From: Kingdonia uniflora
Taxonomy: Eukaryota > Streptophyta > Magnoliopsida > Ranunculales > Circaeasteraceae
Direction: 5' to 3'
Length of the DNA stretch: 64,000 nt
Assembly: GCA_014058105.1 (NCBI GenBank)
Contig: JACGCM010001747.1
Location: 1,178,001 to 1,242,000, forward strand
Below are positions 47,374-59,459 of the stretch, piece after piece. Each line of letters opens with the position of its first letter. The stretch's first letter is position 1. The position numbers were made by a program, and so were the translations under genes. The notes beneath the pieces were generated by a model. The model ran no database searches. It saw only the letters and a list, made by a program, of their open reading frames with translations, and was not told the origin of the DNA.

Positions 47374-48576
47374 ATGGCATCGAATGGATCGTCTTATTGG
47401 TGTTACAGATGTAGTAGGTTTGTTAGGGTTTCGACGAGGGATGACAACTTAGCTTGTCCTGATTGCGATGGCGGATTCCTCGAAGAAGTCGAGAACCCGC
47501 CTCGTAGTGGTGCCGAGGGTAGGCGAAGGCGATTCCCAGCTGCGGCGATGTATATGCTTGGAAATCGTCAGAATTCGGAGAATGCGAGTGCGGGGATTCG
47601 AAGGAGTCGAAGAAATGGTGGCGATCGATCGCCTTTTAATCCTGTTATCGTTCTTCGGGGCTCCGCGGAAGCTAATGGTGCTGGTGCTGGGGGTGAAAAT
47701 GGTGGCGTGGGTGTCGGTGGGGCTGAAAGAGGTGGAAGTTTTGAGCTTTATTACGATGATGGAGCTGGATCGGGTCTTCGGCCATTGCCCGCGAGCATGT
47801 CGGACTTCTTGATGGGGTCTGGGTTCGATAGGTTACTCGAACAGCTAGCTCAGATTGAGATAAATGGTGTCGGGCGCTGTGAACATCCGCCAGCATCGAA
47901 ATCAGCTGTGGAGTCGATGCCGACTATCGAGATTGTGTCGAGTCATGTTGTTGTTGAATCCCACTGCGCTGTTTGTAAAGAAGCGTTTGAGCTTGGGTCT
48001 GAGGCGAGGGAGATGCCTTGTAAACATATCTACCATACTGATTGTATCCTCCCTTGGTTGTCGCTTCGGAATTCCTGCCCGGTTTGTCGCCATGAATTAC
48101 CTACAGATGTCCGGGGCGGAACTGCAGCTGTAAACGTAAATGCGAATGTGAATTCCCCGAATTCGCCCGGGTCTGAAGTGAGTCAAGATGAGCAAAGTTC
48201 AGCAGCAGCTATTACTGAGGAAGATACTGTTGGTTTGACGATTTGGCGACTCCCTGGTGGAGGGTTTGCAGTTGGGAGGTTTTCAGGTGGGAGACGTCCC
48301 GGTGAGAGAGAGCTACCCGTTGTTTACACTGAAATGGATGGTGGTTTCAATACTGGGGGTGCTCCAAGGAGAATTTCGTGGACTTCGAGAGGGAGTAGGT
48401 CGAGAGAAAGCGGTGGAATTGGTGGGTTCTTCCGCAATGTGTTTTCAATATTTAGGAGGAATAGGTCATCATCTTCTCATTCGATATCGGAATCTTCGGT
48501 TTCAAGTAGAAACCGGTCAAGTTCAGTATTTAGTAGAGCCTCGCGAAGGCGTACAAGAGAGCTTGGCATTTGGTAG
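47374..48576 (+). CDS. RDUF1/RDUF2: RING-H2 E3 ubiquitin ligase with zinc ribbon and DUF1117 (RDUF type)
   Basis: Intronless, 400 residues. An N-terminal zinc ribbon (WCYRCSRFVRV ... LACPDCDGGF, residues about 9-36) is followed by a Gly/Arg-rich linker. The RING-H2 domain spans C198-x2-C201 through HIYHTDC to C235-x2-C238. The DUF1117 block starts near residue 287 (GLTIWRLPGGGFAVGRFSGG, ELPVVYTEMDGGFN, RRISW), and the tail is Ser/Arg-rich. This domain order defines the RDUF E3 ligases; in Arabidopsis, RDUF1 and RDUF2 are implicated in ABA and drought responses. All RING ligands are present, so it should be active. It sits alone, with no related neighbour. ATG at 47374 fits the zinc ribbon start. 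Confidence 0.94.
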   Translation: MASNGSSYWCYRCSRFVRVSTRDDNLACPDCDGGFLEEVENPPRSGAEGRRRRFPAAAMYMLGNRQNSENASAGIRRSRRNGGDRSPFNPVIVLRGSAEANGAGAGGENGGVGVGGAERGGSFELYYDDGAGSGLRPLPASMSDFLMGSGFDRLLEQLAQIEINGVGRCEHPPASKSAVESMPTIEIVSSHVVVESHCAVCKEAFELGSEAREMPCKHIYHTDCILPWLSLRNSCPVCRHELPTDVRGGTAAVNVNANVNSPNSPGSEVSQDEQSSAAAITEEDTVGLTIWRLPGGGFAVGRFSGGRRPGERELPVVYTEMDGGFNTGGAPRRISWTSRGSRSRESGGIGGFFRNVFSIFRRNRSSSSHSISESSVSSRNRSSSVFSRASRRRTRELGIW

Positions 48577-49056
48577 ATGGTAGTTCTATGTCAAGATGGA
48601 GAATTTGGGAGGAAAAAATAGGCGGAACATGTAGAAGGCGGTGTTTTTATTCAATGTAAATAGCGAGGGAACTTCCCTAGTTAATTGTTGCCCTAAATTC
48701 AACTTCAAGATTGAATATTTTTATGAAGAAGACAATGTAGATGAAGGGGCAAAGACAGTTTGTACTATTTTTGGATGACCTTCAAGAGTTATAAAGGTAC
48801 AATCCTTCATGTATACACCATTTGTGCTGTGCTAGATATGGTTTAATGCATTCATTAGTTTTACATTGACATCTCTATATGAATCTTAGCATTTCTCGTT
48901 AGTTCTGTAATCTGTTTATTGCTTCATTTGGAGTGCATGATGTGTTTTATGTTGTGTTTCTCGGTTATAAGATTTTTGTGGACATGTTGAGGCTACAAGT
49001 CCCTACCTTATGATATCAAGGGTCTTACTATGTGTGGGGATGTTACCACTATTATA
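48577..49056. terminator. 3' UTR and downstream region of the RDUF gene
   Basis: AT-rich downstream sequence without another gene. The phrase ATTTTTATGAAGAAGACAATGTAGATG at about 48715-48741 lies in a likely 3' UTR. No firm polyadenylation site can be assigned. Confidence 0.3.
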
Positions 49057-51565
49057 CTTTAGACTTGTGATGTGTTTGCTCACGGAAATTCATTGCATTT
49101 GTATTGTTTGCTTATAATCATTCTTTAGACACTTGAATTGCTATTGTTTGTTATTTACGTCATTCTCGCTATTGTTTGTCGTTTATGTCATTCTTTCCGT
49201 TGAACATGATTTTGTTTCCGAATGGCATTGCACCTTCTTTTGTTGGGGATTGGAGGGTTTTGTATCCTCACAACCACCATGTAAACAACGGGATGAGGTT
49301 TGAGTCCAGGAATAGAGTGGATGAGGTTTTGAAAAGGGTTAAAGAAAATGTGAATTTGACTTCATCAAACTTCACTAATCTAGATAGACAAAAAAGAAAA
49401 GGAAAAGAGGGAAGTGAGTAAATAAAAAGGAAATGAGGGAGAAAAGCAGGAAGATAATGAAAAGGAGAAACAAACAAAAGAAATAACACGAGGACGTTAC
49501 ATCATCCTAAAACTGTTTCCTTCAATAGATACCTCATGGCATGGCTCTCAAAGAAAATGCTCCTAACATCTGTAGGCGACGACAAACTGATTTCCCCTTG
49601 TAATATTATCTTGGATAAATATGGCTTTCTTTGGTTTCAGATTTATCACACAAATGCTCCTAACATCTCACATCTGTAGGCGGGATGACAAACTGATTTC
49701 CCCTTGTAATATGATCTTGAGTAAACTTGGTTTTCTTTGGTCAAAGATTTCCCACACGACATTTAAGCTGTGAACAATTTGTAGTTCGACATCCATGTTC
49801 TGAATATATGAGAAATTGAAGTCAACTATGCAATATATATAGTTATAAAGGTTACTACTTTTAAAAGCCAAGTATAATTCTTAGGTCATCATTAAATTGG
49901 AATTCTCCATCTTCTACTTTGGATGCCATACTACAATACTGCCATATCACCTTGGGAAAGTATCTAAAGCATGCTTCCACTTCTTTTTCTTAAACCTTAG
50001 TTGTTGGCTCTCTTTTATTTTGTTTTATGGTCATTGGCTTCACTGCAAAGCCATTTATATGGTGGTCACGCCTTCATCGACATTTAATTGCTTTCATTTC
50101 TTTGTCTTTCACAACTCTCCTATCCTTTAGTTATCTTGGCTTTCACTGAAATATGATATTGAGGGCACAGTAGTGGTGGCCCAGAGAGACTTGGTGGTGG
50201 AATTTGGCTATAAAAGTAAGTAGAAAGTGGTGATTGATACCATCTTATAACTTGTCGTAGATGCCATTTCCCTCTTTTCACATCAAAAGGGTCTTCTAGG
50301 TTTGAGGATGCCATTAACTTTTATATTTTAGACTTGTGAGGTTTCTCCAGAGAAATTCATTGCAAATGTACTTGTTTGGTTTTATAATACACAGTTTTGT
50401 GTGTCCAAATTCTTCTTTAGACACTTGACTTGTAGTTGGACAATGCTCTGGTTTGTTATTTACACGTTCTCTCCCTTGGATAAAGAGGATTTGATTTCTA
50501 AATCATATGAAACTCGTCATTAGGGATATTTGTCTCTCACAATTACATAAGAACTGATTAGGATGGAGAAAAAAAAGCAATTGTGAGAAAGGGTTTTACG
50601 AGTTGAAAAGATCGGATGCTGTATTGTCAAGATTAGAGGAATCGCAAGTTTGCCATAATTGTAGTTTTGACATTACTAATACTACAATAGTATAGACAAT
50701 GAAGAACAGAAAAGAGGGAAGACATAAATACAGAAGAATATTGAAAAAGAGGGTAGACAGTTTGGAAGGAAAAACTAAAAACAGAGATAAGCAAACAATA
50801 GAACTAGTTCTGACAGAGTTTCTTCCAAAGTCTGCATCCCTCGATTAAAATGCTCCTCAGATCAGCAAGTGAATGGCAAATTTATCTTCTTCGTAATATG
50901 AAGTTGTGCTAACATGTTTCAAGTTTTTTGTGTTACACTTGAGCAAATTTCTCTGAAATGACGGTGGGTGAATATGATTCAAGTATCTTGGATAACGTAG
51001 ATTTCCCTGGAATATGGTGTTGGGAATTATCCCGTGTAGTGAAGTTCTGAACAAATTGCAGTTATGAGGTTTGAAGTCAGTTGTGCGAGGATGAGTCCTA
51101 AGGTTTGTGCTTTCGAAAGGCTTGTCAGTAAATTTCTTAGCATCATGGCGAAAGTGAAGATCTCCATCTACTTCGGAGGGCATTCACAATTATCTCTCAG
51201 ATTACCTTGAGTAAATAGCTACAATGTGCTTGGCACCTATTAACATACTTCCACTTTCTTTTTTTCTTTCTTTTTTGCTGCTGACTCTCTTTTATCACGC
51301 CATATGTTCATTGGCTTCACTAGAAAGCCGTATATAGTGGATTAGTCCTCACACTCTTTGTTCACCATTGTTCCGCCCCTTTATTTTTCGGTCTTTCACA
51401 GGTCTGTTAGTCTTTCATACTTTCCCCAAGGAATACGCAAAACGCGGGATTACTTTCCTCAGTTTTCACTAAACATTAAGTATTGGCGGTCCAGAGAGTT
51501 TGCAGGAGATATGGTTTTCTGAAAAGAGGTATAGATAGTGGTAATTGATACCATCTGAAAAAAAG
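49057..51565. repeat. Tandem duplication of a ~1.26-kb non-coding unit
   Basis: Two diverged copies in direct order, 49057-50318 and 50319-51565. Each starts TATA(C/T)TTTAGACTTGTGA and contains AAATTCATTGCA, TTTAGACACTTGA(A/C)TTG and TTTGTTATTTAC. Later come CATTGGCTTCACT, a CCAGAGAG block and GGT(A/G)ATTGATACCATCT near the end. Copy 1 also has an internal ~97-bp duplication (AAATGCTCCTAACATCT at 49555 and 49652). No long conserved reading frame was found in either copy. Confidence 0.65.
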
Positions 51566-51923
51566 TCTTGTTCAGCTGGTGTTCTTTCTTCCTTTTTATC
51601 TTCAGCATCTCTAGTTCCTGATGCATGGTTGTATGACAACCTTGCCCATTGTGCCCGTACCAGTTTTTTGTAGTCTGCTAGTTAGCGGTTGCCTCAAGAC
51701 AATGGGCCAATATATCCTTTGAGAACACTGTCTGAGAGATTTCAAAATTCGAAAAGAGGGCCCTGTCTTATCTGCCAAGTCTTCACAAGAATATCTCAGT
51801 TCTGACGTGGGCTTATCTATTTGTCAACCTCTCATACAAAAAATACCTATGTATTCTCTCTTGATCCTTACTTATTAGAGGAAGAAAGTCAGATTTCACA
51901 ATCTAAAGATAGTAATCGAAAGA

Positions 51924-52471
51924 ATGGCCTTAATAGCTCCTCTTCTGGCTGTCGTCAGTACACGATCCATGGTTGCCTGTTCGTCCAACTCGTCAAGCTT
52001 CTTTATGCAGCCTGCACCTGTTGGTTTAGTAGTTTCAAAGGAGCAGATAAGGAAAAAGAGGTCGTTGACAGTGGTTTCAGCAGTTGGAGATGTATCGGCT
52101 GATGGAACAGTATATTTGATTGCAGGTGCAGCTACAATAGCTTTGCTTGGAACTGCATTTCCCGCTTTCTTCTCCCGGAAAGATCTGTAAGTATTCTTTC
52201 CCATCTCTCCCTCTTTCTCAATTATCAATTTTATTAGAGAAGTGTAATGTTGTATGAAGAGTATGATTTTGCTTATCGTGGATTGCTTAATTGAAGTGTA
52301 TATATTTATAAAATGACGTTGTTTGTGTATAGGTGCCCAGAGTGTGACGGAGCAGGATTTGTGAGAGAGTCAGGTTCAACCTTACAGGCAAATGCAGCTC
52401 GGAAAGACCAAGCTCAGATCGTATGCATTCGATGCAATGGCCTTGGGAAGCTTGGCCAGATCGATAAGTAG
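51924..52471 (+). CDS. Small plastid-targeted DnaJ-type zinc-finger protein
   Basis: Two exons, 51924-52186 and 52333-52471, with a GT-AG intron give 133 residues. Residues 1 to about 52 look like a chloroplast transit peptide (Ser/Ala/Val-rich, few acids). A hydrophobic segment follows (about 62-82, YLIAGAATIALLGTAFPAFF) that could anchor it in a membrane. The C-terminal half has two CxxCxGxG motifs (C89-x2-C92-DGAG and C119-x2-C122-NGLG). That is half the zinc-binding module of DnaJ/BSD2-type proteins, ending GKLGQIDK. There is no J domain. Such proteins act in plastid protein folding or assembly; the exact role here is unknown. Assignment rests on the motifs. Confidence 0.82.
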
Positions 52472-53608
52472 ACAAGTATGCCAGCATCCTCAGAGACACA
52501 GCTACTGCAATCTTTGCTTTAAATTTGTAATTATTCTCATATTATAGTCGAATTTGCATTTTGTACTTTCTCATTCCGTTGCATGAAAAATAATACCGAT
52601 TGAAAGCAGTACAAGAATGCGGATTGAAAGCAGTACAAGAATGCGGATTTCATTATCTTTTCGTTAATAACACTTTCAGAACCCGAACAAAATAGTTCGT
52701 TTTTAAGGCTTCGATTTCGGTTCTTAAGAACTGAAAATATTCAGTTTCTCCACGGAAGGAACTGACAAAAACCAAACCGAACTGAGAATAAACATTATTA
52801 GTAAAACAAAACTCTAAACGTATCTCAACATTTTATTATTTTGTATATTTTTCATGTATTAAAAATACCAAAATGTAATAGTAAATGTTTAACTTAAACA
52901 ATAACTTCATTAATTTTGATGGAATGTAAATCGAGAAACTGAACCGAAATAGATTAGTTCGGTTTATATAGTGTGGTTGGTAGTGTATTACATAGTCCTG
53001 CAAGAAAAATGGGATCGTTGTTGTCACGACATAACAGATGGAGTGAGAGGTAATGGTGAAGTAGATCCAGCGAATGTCTTGAGAGGTTGAATATAAAAAT
53101 CTATAAACAAGAACTAATTTGGAGAGACTGCATCATTTTTAATTTTTTTGCAAAACAGGGTGATCCGGGTTCATAATTGATCATCATTTGCCGAACTAAT
53201 CCCTGAGGGCAAACCAGGCCTTAATAAGTTGAGATCCTTGTAGACACACATGTCAGGATAAATCCTCACAATTGGTGGTGGATCTTGACTGGAACCTTTT
53301 GGTTTGTTTGCCGGAATCTGAATCAGATCTGGAACGATTTAGTCTGGTTCCACTTTCCAGTATCAGCCTGCAAATAATTTAGTCCGATGCGATATATCAA
53401 ATTTATCGTGACTGTCAACCTTACTTTGCGGTACAAATATTGACCTTATTTGCTTAGTTTTGACTTAAATTAGGGTTTGAGAGGAAAAAGGTCAACCAAT
53501 AAGACCAATCCCAACCCTTTATTTTTCCGAAAAATACGTCACTCTTTCCGAGAAGAAACACCAAACTTTTTCCATTGTTGTGTTTTTCAGAGAGAGAGAG
53601 ATAGAGAT
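52472..53608. other. Intergenic region; short 3' UTR duplication and 5' leader of AVT1-like gene
   Basis: A 24-bp unit GATTGAAAGCAGTACAAG... is duplicated head-to-tail at 52598-52645. From about 52670 to 52975, phrases such as AACCGAACTGA and AGTTCGGTTTA suggest an old transposon fragment. GA-rich sequence (AGAGAGAGAGAT) lies just before the ATG at 53609. No other gene was found. Confidence 0.45.
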
Positions 53609-56600
53609 ATGAAGGCAGACGAGGAAATGGGGCGTGGTCGTCGTGTAGAGTTCGGAGAGACAGACGATGAAGATAACCAAGCAGAGACAGTTGGAAGTGA
53701 AGAGGATTATGAGTCAGAATTGAGTTTATCGTCGCGGCATCCTTCGTTGGATTACGACCGTGATTTCCCTCCATGGCCTCAAAGCTACAGGTACTTTATA
53801 TCTCTCTCCTTTCAAAAGAGTTCGTACAAAGAAACCTAGAAGCCCTCTTTTGCATGTTCTATGATTAATAATGAGAGATAATGTCAGCCAATCCCCTTTT
53901 TTTTTTGTGGCCTCGCCCTAATAACTTCGTCCATGAACTACTAAAAAGAGATTGAGGATTTCAGTATTACAAATATTAAGACTTTTAGTTAAAGCAATAT
54001 AGTCCTATATTGGGCTACTCCTTTCATGCCAATTGGTTTTGAGATGAAACCTCAAAACATTAATGATAAAGTTAGGATTTATGATAAATTATATGTGAAA
54101 GAATTACAGAAGTACATACAAAAATTGTTTATTGAAACCCGATTTACGAAGCATATTTTGATTGTTTTAGCTCTAATCCAAATTTTAGTGGAACAAACTT
54201 ACTTCTTGCAATTGTTCCAATGATCATAAAGTTTCATGGCATCATTGGCATGTCATCTTCTCTTCAATTAAACAGTCCTAACTTTCTTATAATGGTTTTC
54301 GAGGATGACATTTAGAGAAACATTGATGATAATACTAACTTCTATATGTAGATAAAACACTAGCAACATAATGGTATTGCATGTGATATAAACTCAAACA
54401 CAGAAAGGGCTTAGGAGTTGAGATGAACAACAGAGAGATAAGTCATTATTTATTTTAGAGTTTCTTTAGTCCAATACTTTATGCTCAAAACAGTAATGAT
54501 TTATTTGCACTGGGAAGGGAGAGATGCCTCACATTTACAAATTTTCTAAGAGTAGAGTTTCTATTCTAGTAGACGATTAATTCCTAAAAATAAACCCCAA
54601 CATGTTCTCCTTACTAGAATAATTCCTAGAAGCAAGTTAAACCTCTAGAAAAGGGAAAGAGATGGAAAGATATAAAGAAAAATGTTAGTAATGGAGGTGT
54701 GAAAAAAAAGAGAGACCCTTATGGGGAAGCGAATGACCAATCACGTAAATATATTTGCATACAGTAAGGTTACATACACAATTTTTAAATGTAATACCAA
54801 ATACATTTTATAGGGGCATTAGGAATTGCGGAAAAGTTTCATAATCAGTGAGGATTTTATAGCATAGGTAGGTAATTGCTGCATTTTGGACCATCAACTA
54901 ATTTTAATATACTGAATCAACATTTATTAAGATCAAAGTTTTATGACATGCCATTGATAGTTTCTTTGGCAGAAGGAACCCTCTCCAATTGCTTTTGAAA
55001 GTAGTATACTGATTATCTCGAAAGTATGTATAATTTCTGCGCACGTAAAACCTTTCCCTTTATGTATAAATGTACTTGTTTAATGACAAATTTGTACATG
55101 TGATCAATGCCATGGAATAGAATGCTACGTTAGTTTATCACCTCTAAAGCACTCCAAAACACGTAAGTTTACTCTTGTGATCCTGAAAATCTATCCCTGA
55201 TTATATCCCTAGAAATTGGAGACTTTGTGGATATAGTGAAAGTATACTATACTTTTTAAGATTAAAATTTAGCTTTTGTTCGAAATGAAAATGTTTTATA
55301 TGAAGGATTTTCTTTACATTTTAATTAATGTATTTGTGCATTCTTTTTCAGGCAGTCGATGGACATGTATACGAGCTTTACACCTCCTAACGTTGGCTTC
55401 CTAGCAGGTTCAAGTTTGGGAATTGGTAGTTCCTTCTTAACTTCATCCCTATACAGGAGACCTAGTACTGTAGAAAATGATTCTTCATTGATTAAACCAT
55501 TAATTCCTGCACCAAGTTTGGAAAAAGATGAACTTCCCCCACCAACACCAAGGCGTCATCCATCCCAAGGGTTCTCTTATCCTGACCTGCCGCCACCAAC
55601 CCAACAATGTTCTTATGCGCAAGCAGTCCTTAATGGTAAACCCCCAAACTTTGAAGATCTCAAAGATCGTTCTGATATCTAATATTGTTGCAATGTTCTT
55701 TCTTATGTTTATAAGGTATTTTCCGATGTGTATCTTTCTATCCTTCCCCGTTAGTTTTTTCTTCAAGTGGTTGAAGTATTTATGTACCAAGACAAAATAT
55801 TGCATTTACTTCCTTCCATATAATCGAAACAAATTATTTTCAGTAGGCATTGATATTCTCATATAATGCATTTTCCTGTCATTAAGTTCGGCCAAACATT
55901 TGAAACTAATGATTATGTTTTTCGTTAGGGATTAATGTTCTTTGCGGAGTAGGAATCCTAACAGTTCCCTACGCAATCAAACAAGGAGGTTGGATGAGTC
56001 TATCGATACTACTTATATTTGGTATTACTTCATGTTATACGGGAATTTTGTTGAAAAGATGTTTGGATAGCTCTCCTGGACTCCAAACATACCCTGACAT
56101 TGGACAGGCCGCATTTGGCTCGGCTGGTCGTCTCACTATAGCGGTAACTATGTTTCCTTAGTAAATCGTGGATTGTCTATGTGATATATAAGGAAGTCTA
56201 ACTATATCTTTTTATTGTTCAATGCAGATAATACTATATGTGGAACTATATGTAAGTGCATAACTCTTATTTAACATGTTTTCTTCTTAAACTTCGTTGT
56301 TTATATGAGACCCATATACTAATAGTTACTCTTCAGATTTGTTGTGTAGAATACATAACTCTAATGAGTGATAACTTGTCGTCATTGTTTCCCGATGCCC
56401 ACCTGAATTTCTCTGGGATTCATCTAAATTCCGAGTACCTTTTTGCTTTAACAACAACACTCACTGTTCTTCCAACTGTTTGGCTTCGGAACCTTAGTTT
56501 ACTTTCATATCTTTCAGGTCTGCACCTCGATACTTTTCTTAGAAACTCATATTTCGATTTAATGATTTTCAATTTTATCCCATCTTATTGCAAACTTGGG

Positions 56601-58250
56601 GGTCACAGGAATTTAGATTACATAGTAGGGCATAATCAAAATATACCGCTCTTGTTTGATTGTCATTAAAATGGAGTTATAATTATGGTACATTTCTATT
56701 CAGCTGGAGGAGTGGTTGCATCACTGGTGGTGGTGGTCTGTTTGTTGTGGGTTGGGGTGGTCGACAAAGTCGGATTTCATCCAAGCGGGACTGCCTTGGA
56801 CCTTTCAAACCTTCCTGTTTCCCTTGGGCTATATGGATTTTGCTATGCTGGGCATTCTGTATTTCCAAACATTTATTCTTCTATGAAGAATCCATCACAA
56901 TTTCCCACAGTTCTTGTGGTCAGGTAAATTGCTTACATTATTTCAAAAAAAATAAAAAAATTTGTAAAACTTTATCAGATTTTGTAATGAATTATTTATG
57001 CATCGGGGATGCCTATGTAACCGTTTGTGTTTATCTTTCCTCTTGCGAAGCTTCTCGTTATGTTTTTTCCTATATACGGGTGTAGCAATATGCGGCTTTA
57101 TGATGTTTGGTGAAGCCGTAAAGTCTCAGTTTACTCTAAACATGCCTCATGAGTTTGTCGCTTCAAAGGTTGCAGCTTGGACAACTGTAAGTAACAAAAT
57201 CTAATGCTCACATTTTCCCTCTGTTTTCAGCAATTTCTGGTACCAAACATAATTTTTCAGAAATTTCTAAGTAAAGTACAAATCTAATGCTGATATTTTC
57301 CCTCGTTTTACAGCAATTTCTACTGTTTTGTAAAGACTTCTAGTGGTGCAAATAATGGTTTAAATTCATAATTTTAATAGGCCTAGTATGTGTAATCTAA
57401 CCTGAGCGATTAATGTTATTCTATTGTTCATGTTGTAATGAATTTTCTTTCCTTTTTAGGTTGTGAACCCACTTTCCAAGTATGCTTTGACAATTACTCC
57501 AGTTGCTCTAAGTATAGAGGAACTCTTGCCCTCGTCTCAGCAAAAATCTCACTTGGTTTCAGTACTTATCAGAACACTGGTGGTGTTCTCTACATTAATC
57601 GTGGCACTCACGATCCCATTTTTTGGTGTGACGTCTTCGTCCATTCTTCTTATGACATGCATGTTGTTCTTGTTATTAGTTTAGTTCACTCGTTACCTTT
57701 TTGAATGCATAATATCTTGATTCTTAATCCAATCAAATTGCAGGTTTCGTTATGGCACTTATCGGGTCATTTCTTACGATGCTTGTAGTAAGTTTCTCAT
57801 AACTTATCATTAACTCTTATACAGTTGTGCAATACTAACAATGAATTACTAGTTAATGTGCGATATTCTTCGAACAGGCTCTCATCTTCCCATGTGCTTG
57901 CTATCTCAGCATCCTTCGTGGTAAATTGAGTTCTTTGGAGGTAAGAAAATTACTACAGTACTCAAAGTCTCCCCTGCGCGATTTCCCTTTATTTTTACGG
58001 TCATTTCATTTTATGAAATATTGGGGTTCCAAAGTAACAGGTAAGAAGTAGAATTTTGGCAAATTCTGTAGGTTATTACCAATTACTATGGTGAGACTTG
58101 TTAAGTTTGAACTGATGGCCATTGTGAATTTGCTTCTTATTTTGGGAATTTCAGACTGCGTCTTGCATTTGTATAATTATCATCGGAGTGGTGTGTTCCG
58201 TGATTGGAACGTATTCGGCAGTTTCCAGAATAGCTGATCAACTAGGCTGA
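53609..58250 (+). CDS. AVT1: Vacuolar amino-acid transporter, AVT1 type (AAAP family)
   Basis: Eleven exons: 53609-53790, 55352-55635, 55929-56143, 56228-56251, 56337-56517, 56704-56923, 57051-57186, 57460-57625, 57744-57787, 57878-57940 and 58155-58250. All phases agree and give 536 residues, normal for AVT1. The N-terminus (to about residue 150) is hydrophilic and acidic, then proline-rich (ELPPPTPRRHPSQG). The Aa_trans domain starts at GINVLCGVGILTVPYAIKQGG. Hallmarks include CVEYITLMSDNL, VWLRNLSLLSYLSAGG, GVAICGFMMFG and NPLSKYALTITP. It ends at a hydrophobic helix, SCICIIIIGVVCSVIGTYSA. Members are proton-coupled amino-acid carriers of the tonoplast. Exon 4 is a 24-nt microexon (IILYVELY), and intron 1 is 1.56 kb. 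ATG at 53609 is preferred; the frame is open upstream without an ATG. Confidence 0.94.
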
Positions 58251-59156
58251 CAGCAGTAATACGGGAAAGCTATAGCTAAGCAAAAATTTATGTTGGATAG
58301 GTCCTCCTCATTCCCACAGAAAATATTCTTTAGAAACTAACAACATCGAAGATAATGAAGCCACAGTATTTTTGTGTGTAAATTTGTATTGATATACATC
58401 TGAATCAGACCTCTCATAGATGCTCAATTTGTGCACATCGACGTTGTTAAACTTGTAAAAATTCATCCCCCCTGTTGTTCCTGTTCCTTGGGTAGCTTCA
58501 CTTTAAGTTAACGGGGGTGTGTACACTTTTAACATGTAATTCAACCATATAGTTTTGGAATACGTTCCCCGAAAAACAACGCATTACACAAATCAGATAC
58601 AGTTATGTCGCATCCCTTAATTCCTTGGCAAGTGACCTTAATTTATTATTTTATTTTTTTTTGAAGGGATAACAAAAACAAACACAAATAGAACATTAGA
58701 TGCAACAAGCATCAGTGAACACTGAAGCAGAAGGAAGATCTATCCTTCAGATGAATAAATAACTCACTAGAGCAGTCCCTTTGGTCTGTAGTGTCACTAG
58801 CTATGCAGTTAACAACTGAAGCCTCAGAATAAACTCCACTGCTGTTATATATACCATCTCTTGCCAGATGCAGTTTATGGTTTCCGAACTGTTTTGAGTG
58901 CGACTTAAGTTATGTAGTAGACAAGGACAATGTTTTCCTCTGCAATCATTTTAAGATTTTCAGGTAGGTTGTGACCTTAAACGTTTCTCCAAGCCTAAGT
59001 GGATATCAAGATTGGAAGAACCAAGAAGTGGATCAAATATGAAATGAAAGAAGAAATATATTTTGGGTATCATTCTTTTATCGATTTTCCCAGGATTTTG
59101 TAGGGATGAAACCTTAAGGTATACCAACCTAATAAGTGTGATATTTAACTTCCAAC
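58251..59156. terminator. 3' UTR of the AVT1-like gene and intergenic DNA
   Basis: The first ~250 bp are a plausible 3' UTR (GTGTGTAAATTTGTATTGA near 58375 would suit polyadenylation signals). The remainder to 59156 has no recognisable gene. Confidence 0.35.
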
Positions 59157-59389
59157 TGTTAGGAGTTGGGTTCGACCAAGGTGGGAACCAATTGGGTTGA
59201 GGTGTCATACTGGGCTCCTAACAAGCCCATGTAAGATAGGGCTTACGGGGAGAGTTTATAGAGAGTATATATAACCCAAAAGGGCCTTAAAAAACTTATC
59301 AATGAAATCAAGCTCTCTCTTTCTCTCGTATGCTTATTGTTAGACTATTGTGTATGATTGCTTAGTCTAGAATAGCTTGATATCTAACA
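59157..59389 (+). repeat. Left LTR of the copia element
   Basis: 233 bp with TG...CA ends and a TATA region (GAGTATATATAACCC). Related LTRs are at 3147-3384 (solo) and about 37900-38221 (minus). Confidence 0.78.
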
Positions 59390-59459
59390 CGTTATCGTTA
59401 TCAGCACACTTAGAGCCAATTGGAGAGTATTTTGGAATCACTCTTTTGATTATTAAGCT

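Noticed and set aside
47468..48133. Alternative-frame open stretches inside the RDUF gene
   Set aside because: They overlap the RING/DUF1117 coding frame, which accounts for the sequence.
49176..49421. 81-codon plus-strand frame downstream of RDUF
   Set aside because: It lies in the non-coding tandem duplication and is not preserved in the second copy.
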